NCBI GenBank assembly: GCA_035532075.1
Contig: DATKRV010000047.1
Location: 1-26,857, forward strand
Source: CAIVND01 sp035532075
GTDB taxonomy: Bacteria > Actinomycetota > Acidimicrobiia > Acidimicrobiales > Bog-793
Length of the DNA stretch: 26,857 nucleotides
Reading direction: 5' to 3'
Positions 22,266-26,857 of the stretch are shown in pieces (position 1 is the first letter of the stretch; each line of letters starts with the position of its first letter). The position numbers and the translations under genes are program-made. The notes under the pieces are model-generated. The model was not told the DNA's origin. It worked only from the letters and a program-made list of their open reading frames with translations, and did not search any database.

Positions 22266-25200
22266 CTAGATGGCGTCTTCGCCGGGCACCTCTTCTGATG
22301 CTCCGAAAAACTGCTCGTCCTCGCTCAACGATGACTCCGCTTCCTCAATTCCAATCAGCGGATCGAACGATGCAGCTCCAGAGAAGGAACGGTAGAGCGC
22401 GAAGGGATCCCCTCCGTCCTGCTCACCTCCGACACCGGTGATGCCCGCTCCATCGACATTCCTCAACCATGCGGCGAGGTCATCCGCTCCGGGATCGGCG
22501 AGATCAGATGACCAGAAGGTCATCCGCTCGGCATCTGGAGTATCGACAGAAATCTCGCGATACCTCTCGAGGCCCGATCCTGCCGGGATCAGCTTGCCGA
22601 TGATGATGTTCTCCTTGAGGCCATAGAGCCGGTCGGACTTGCCCTCGATGGCCGCCTCGGTAAGCACCCGGGTGGTCTCTTGGAAGGAGGCCGCGCTCAG
22701 CCACGAGTCCGTCGCGAGCGATGCCTTGGTGATTCCCATGAGTTCCGGACGACCCTCTGCGGGACGCCTGGATTCCTGGACAAGCTCGCGGTTGATGAGT
22801 GCGTAGTGCTGGGAGTCGACGCGCTCGCCGGGCAAGAACGAGGAGTCGCCGGATTCAGCGACAAGTACTCGGCGGAGCATCTGGCGGACGATGAGTTCGA
22901 TGTGCTTGTCGTGAATCGATACGCCCTGATCACGGTAGACCTTCTGAACCTCTTCCACGAGATACTGCTGGGTCTCGCGGATGCCCTTGATCTCAAGCAG
23001 TTCCTTGGGGTCCTTTGGCCCTTCGACGAGAGCATCGCCGGCCTGGATCTCCTGACCGTCGATGACTTCCAGGTGGGCACGGACCGAGACGTTGGCGATC
23101 TCTTCGGTGCCGTCATCGGCGACAATCGTGATCCGCCTTCCGGTCTCGTCGTCGTCCACCCGCACGACGCCAGAGGTGCGCGAGAGGATCGCGGCGCCCT
23201 TTGGCGTGCGCGCCTCAAACAGTTCAACGACCCTCGGAAGGCCATGGGTGATGTCCTCACCGATGACTCCACCGGTGTGGAAGGTACGCATGGTGAGCTG
23301 GGTTCCCGGCTCACCGATCGACTGTGCGGCGATGACGCCGACCGCCTCGCCAAGCTCGATGAGCCGACCCGTCGCGAGGGACTTGCCGTAGCAGGAGATG
23401 CAGATCCCCTGCTTTGCCTCGCAGGTCAGAACCGAACGCACGCGGATGCGGTCGATCGTGGGATCGTTCGCAAGTCGCTCGACGTCGGTGTCTTCGAGCA
23501 TCAGGCCAGCTTCGAGTACCGAACCATCCTCGAGCCCGACAGAATCGACGAGAAGTCGCCCATAGGCGCGCGTCTCGAGATAGCTCCGTTTGCCGGAACT
23601 GTCCGGAACAACACCCTCGATCCAGATACCACGCGTGCTTCCGCAATCGAACTCGCGGACGATGAGCTCCTGTGCGACGTCGACGAGTCGACGTGTCAGA
23701 TAGCCCGAGTCCGCGGTCCGCAGCGCAGTGTCCGCGAGTCCCTTGCGGGCGCCGTGGGTCGAGATGAAGTACTCGAGCACCGAGAGACCCTCTCGGAACG
23801 AGGAGATGATCGGACGGGGGATCATCTCACCACGTGGGTTCGAGACCAGACCCTTCATGCCGGCGATCTGACGGATCTGCTGGGCATTTCCCCTTGCACC
23901 AGAGTCCACCATCATGTCGAGCGGGTTGAATGCGACCGTTGCGAGTGTCTTCTCCATAGCCTTTCCGACCTCGGAGTTCGCCGCGGTCCAGATCTCGATC
24001 TCTTTCTGGCGGCGCTCGTCGTCGGTGATGATGCCGCGCTTGAACTGCGCCTCGGCCTTTTCGGCCTCCTTCTCGTATCGGTCAAGGATGCTGCGCTTCT
24101 CCGGAGGAGTCACGACATCGTTGATCGAAATTGAGAGTCCGGACTGTGCGCCGTAGCGGAAACCGAGTGACTTGATCTTGTCAAGACTCTCACCGACGAT
24201 TGCCTTGGTGTAGTTCGCCGCGAGCTGCTCGACGATCGATCCGATCGAGGTGGCGTGACGACCGATGATGTCGTTCACATAGCCAAAGTCCTCGGGGAGC
24301 GCGGCGTTGAAGAACATACGACCGGGAGTCGTGATGATCTCCGTCGGCTCTTCCCCAACCTCTTCACCCTCGTGACGCTTGCCATAGATCGCGAACGGGA
24401 ACCCGTTCGGTCCGCGTCGCAGCGTGATCTTCGCGTGCAGATGGACATCGCCCGCCTCGTATGCGGCCTCAACCTCATAGAGGTTGCGATAGGTCTGACC
24501 CTCGCCGTTGAGGCCGACCTCTTCAAGGGTGAGGTAGTAGGCGCCAAAGACCATGTCCTGGGTTGGAACGGTGATCGGGCGACCCGTCGCTGGCGAAAGG
24601 ATGTTGTTCGCACTCAGCATCAAGATGCGCGCCTCTGCCTGTGCCTCCGCGGAGAGCGGAAGATGAACCGCCATCTGGTCGCCGTCGAAGTCCGCGTTAA
24701 ATGCGGTACATACCAAAGGGTGGATCTGGATTGCCTTGCCTTCGATCAAGACGGGCTCGAAGGCCTGAATTCCAAGGCGGTGAAGCGTCGGTGCTCTGTT
24801 GAGCAGCACCGGGTGCTCCTTGATGACCTCGTCGAGAACATCCCAGACCTGGGCGCGACGACGCTCGACCATGCGTTTTGCGCTCTTGATGTTCGGTGCA
24901 ATCTCGACGTCGACAAGGCGCTTCATCACAAAAGGCTTGAACAGTTCAAGTGCCATCAGCTTGGGAAGTCCGCACTGGTGAAGCTTGAGCGTCGGTCCAA
25001 CCACAATCACGGAACGGCCCGAATAGTCGACCCGCTTCCCAAGAAGGTTCTGGCGGAAACGACCCTGCTTGCCCTTCAACATGTCCGAAAGACTCTTCAG
25101 CGGGCGATTTCCCGGACCCGATACCGGACGGCCACGACGGCCATTGTCAAATAGCGCGTCGACCGCCTCTTGAAGCATGCGCTTCTCGTTGTTGACGATG

Positions 25201-26351
25201 ATCTCGGGCGCTCCAAGATCCAACAGACGCTTGAGCCGGTTGTTGCGGTTGATCACGCGGCGGTACAGGTCGTTGAGGTCAGAGGTCGCGAACCGGCCAC
25301 CATCGAGCTGAACCATTGGGCGAAGGTCCGGTGGGATCACCGGGACCGCGCCAAGGATCATCGCTGCAGGGTTGTTGATCCGACGACCCTCATCATCGCG
25401 ACGATTGAACGCCGAAACGATGCGAAGTCGCTTGATCGCCTTCTGCTTGCGCTGGGCTGAGAGTGGGCGACGACCCTCCTCGGGATCGATCGCCACGCGA
25501 AGCTTGATCTCCTCCTCGTCGAGATCAATCCGGTCGATCAACTTCGCGATTGCCTCGGCTCCCATGCCGCCTTCGAAGTAGTCGCCGTAGCGCACCGACA
25601 GTTCTCGCCAGAGCAGCTCGTCTTCCATGATCTGGCGGGCGAAGAGATTGCGGAGTTCGTCAAGCGCGCGCTGAGCCATCGTGATCTCGGTCGCAGACCG
25701 GTCACGCACTGCGGTGATCTCGCGCTCGCGCGTCTTTTGCAGCGCGCGGATTTCAGACTCTTTCCTGCCCTCTTTCTCAGCCTCTTTGAGCTCCTTCTCG
25801 AGCGCATTGAGCCGTTTGTTGACCTCGTTGTCGCGCTCTTTCTCAATCAGCTTGATCTCTGCTGCGAGCTCGGTTTCGAGCGAGGGAAGATCCTGATGCA
25901 ACTTCTCGGTGTCAACATGGGTAACGAGATAGGCCGCAAAGTAAATCACCTTTTCCAGCTGCTTTGCCTTGAGCTCCTCACGCGCCTCCGTGCCCATCAA
26001 GAGATAGGCAAGCCATGAACGCGTCCCGCGCAGGTACCAGATATGTACAACGGGAGCGGAAAGCTCGATATGACCCATCCGCTCTCGGCGAACCTTCGAA
26101 CGCGTCACCTCGACGCCACAGCGCTCGCAGATGATGCCGCGGAAGCGAACCCGCTTGTACTTACCGCAGTAGCACTCCCAGTCCTTCGTCGGACCAAAGA
26201 TCCGCTCGCAGAACAGGCCGTCCTTTTCCGGACGCAGCGTCCGATAGTTGATGGTCTCGGGCTTTTTTACCTCGCCGCGCGACCAGCTCCTGATGTCATC
26301 GGCTGTCGCAAGCCCAATTCGCAATTGATCAAACTCGTTGACGTCGAGCAT
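22266..26351 (-). CDS. rpoC: DNA-directed RNA polymerase beta-prime subunit
   Basis: A 1361-residue catalytic subunit. The first zinc site is C60, C62, C75, C78; the active-site Mg loop NADFDGD is at 552-558; the trigger-loop region spans about 831-890; the second zinc site is C903, C977, C984, C987, with the same spacing as in E. coli. Residues about 150-245 form a highly charged coiled coil (LETELAAEIKLIEKERDNEV...), the insert typical of actinobacterial beta-prime. The last about 60 residues form a Gly/Ser/acidic tail. The ATG is preceded by AGGAG and shares one base with the rpoB stop (TAATG). Confidence 0.99.
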   Translation of the reverse strand: MLDVNEFDQLRIGLATADDIRSWSRGEVKKPETINYRTLRPEKDGLFCERIFGPTKDWECYCGKYKRVRFRGIICERCGVEVTRSKVRRERMGHIELSAPVVHIWYLRGTRSWLAYLLMGTEAREELKAKQLEKVIYFAAYLVTHVDTEKLHQDLPSLETELAAEIKLIEKERDNEVNKRLNALEKELKEAEKEGRKESEIRALQKTREREITAVRDRSATEITMAQRALDELRNLFARQIMEDELLWRELSVRYGDYFEGGMGAEAIAKLIDRIDLDEEEIKLRVAIDPEEGRRPLSAQRKQKAIKRLRIVSAFNRRDDEGRRINNPAAMILGAVPVIPPDLRPMVQLDGGRFATSDLNDLYRRVINRNNRLKRLLDLGAPEIIVNNEKRMLQEAVDALFDNGRRGRPVSGPGNRPLKSLSDMLKGKQGRFRQNLLGKRVDYSGRSVIVVGPTLKLHQCGLPKLMALELFKPFVMKRLVDVEIAPNIKSAKRMVERRRAQVWDVLDEVIKEHPVLLNRAPTLHRLGIQAFEPVLIEGKAIQIHPLVCTAFNADFDGDQMAVHLPLSAEAQAEARILMLSANNILSPATGRPITVPTQDMVFGAYYLTLEEVGLNGEGQTYRNLYEVEAAYEAGDVHLHAKITLRRGPNGFPFAIYGKRHEGEEVGEEPTEIITTPGRMFFNAALPEDFGYVNDIIGRHATSIGSIVEQLAANYTKAIVGESLDKIKSLGFRYGAQSGLSISINDVVTPPEKRSILDRYEKEAEKAEAQFKRGIITDDERRQKEIEIWTAANSEVGKAMEKTLATVAFNPLDMMVDSGARGNAQQIRQIAGMKGLVSNPRGEMIPRPIISSFREGLSVLEYFISTHGARKGLADTALRTADSGYLTRRLVDVAQELIVREFDCGSTRGIWIEGVVPDSSGKRSYLETRAYGRLLVDSVGLEDGSVLEAGLMLEDTDVERLANDPTIDRIRVRSVLTCEAKQGICISCYGKSLATGRLIELGEAVGVIAAQSIGEPGTQLTMRTFHTGGVIGEDITHGLPRVVELFEARTPKGAAILSRTSGVVRVDDDETGRRITIVADDGTEEIANVSVRAHLEVIDGQEIQAGDALVEGPKDPKELLEIKGIRETQQYLVEEVQKVYRDQGVSIHDKHIELIVRQMLRRVLVAESGDSSFLPGERVDSQHYALINRELVQESRRPAEGRPELMGITKASLATDSWLSAASFQETTRVLTEAAIEGKSDRLYGLKENIIIGKLIPAGSGLERYREISVDTPDAERMTFWSSDLADPGADDLAAWLRNVDGAGITGVGGEQDGGDPFALYRSFSGAASFDPLIGIEEAESSLSEDEQFFGASEEVPGEDAI

Positions 26352-26857
26352 TAGAAGCTCCTCTCCGCAGCACGGCGTGCGTCCTCTTCATCTGAGCCGC
26401 GCTCTGGTCGGCTGATATCGATACCGAGCTCGTCTGCTGCGCGGTAGATGTCCTCATCGAGTTCACGCATCTCGATCTCCTCACCCGAGGCAGCGAGTAC
26501 TTCGACGTCAAGACAGAGCGACTGCATCTCTTTGATCAGCACCTTGAAGCTCTCGGGAATGCCGGGCTCTGGGATGTTCTCTCCTTTGACGATCGCCTCA
26601 TAGACCTTGACCCGTCCGAGTACATCGTCGGACTTGACGGTCAACAGCTCCTGGAGCGCGTACGCCGCCCCATAGGCCTCAAGCGCCCAGACCTCCATCT
26701 CGCCAAAACGCTGGCCACCGAACTGGGCCTTTCCGCCGAGGGGCTGCTGGGTGATCATCGAGTACGGACCGGTTGAACGCGCGTGGATCTTGTCATCGAC
26801 AAGGTGCAAGAGCTTGAGGATGTACATGTAGCCAACACTGATCGGGTTGTCATAGGC
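26351..26857 (-). CDS. rpoB: DNA-directed RNA polymerase beta subunit, C-terminal part (partial at right edge)
   Basis: The last 168 residues of the beta subunit, open to the window edge. PISVGYMYILKLLHLVDDKIHARSTGPYS, QQPLGGKAQFGGQRFGEMEVWALEAYGAA, and GENIPEPGIPESFKVLIKEMQSL are diagnostic of the C-terminal clamp region that packs on beta-prime. The rifampicin-binding region lies outside the window. A short acidic/Arg-rich tail follows the core. The stop overlaps the rpoC ATG by one base. Confidence 0.99.
   Translation of the reverse strand, partial: AYDNPISVGYMYILKLLHLVDDKIHARSTGPYSMITQQPLGGKAQFGGQRFGEMEVWALEAYGAAYALQELLTVKSDDVLGRVKVYEAIVKGENIPEPGIPESFKVLIKEMQSLCLDVEVLAASGEEIEMRELDEDIYRAADELGIDISRPERGSDEEDARRAAERSF

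Noticed and set aside
22680..24134. A 484-codon open frame on the plus strand opposite rpoC
   Set aside because: It is fully antisense to well-conserved rpoC sequence. High G+C at third positions of rpoC removes stops from the opposite frame. The product has no recognisable motif and no ribosome-binding site was evident.

Overview
The window is a G+C-rich bacterial chromosome segment (roughly 60 % by eye), almost entirely filled by the rpoBC - str - S10 - spc transcription and translation supercluster, read on the minus strand from high to low coordinates. The organism is most likely an actinobacterium. RpoC has the long coiled-coil insert typical of actinobacterial beta-prime (residues about 150-245), S14 is the zinc-binding short form, many genes are joined by TGATG/TAATG/ATGA stop-start overlaps, and S3 and L22 have long C-terminal tails. 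A class such as Acidimicrobiia would fit, but that is an inference from gene style, not a database result.

Layout from the right edge: the 3' end of rpoB (26857-26351), rpoC (26351-22266), a strong perfect hairpin (22220-22193), and then a three-gene NitT/TauT/SsuABC-type ABC importer (ATPase, permease, binding protein; 22149-19312) lying between rpoC and rpsL. The str operon follows (rpsL, rpsG, fusA, tuf, and rpsJ at its end; 19060-14306). A 276-nt gap comes next, with a terminator-like hairpin, an extended -10 promoter and several leader hairpins. It precedes a continuous S10/spc run: rplC, rplD, rplW, rplB, rpsS, rplV, rpsC, rplP, rpmC, rpsQ, rplN, rplX, rplE, rpsN, rpsH, rplF, rplR, rpsE, rpmD, rplO, secY, adk, map (14029-1800). 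The usual continuation after map (infA, rpmJ, rpsM, rpsK, rpsD, rpoA, rplQ) is absent.

The left 1.8 kb is different. On the plus strand it holds the 3' end of an unrecognised gene (2-172), about 400 nt without a convincing gene, and a gene for a 312-residue polytopic membrane protein (577-1515) that converges on map.

Most of the window is ordinary, highly conserved housekeeping DNA. The points worth a second look are the ABC importer inside the rpoC-rpsL interval, the structured rpsJ-rplC leader that seems to move the S10 promoter downstream of rpsJ, the acidic tail of L22 with a 9-bp tandem repeat, the long S3 tail, and the break of the cluster after map. I see no CRISPR array, tRNA, rRNA, insertion sequence or prophage gene, and no wholly new system.
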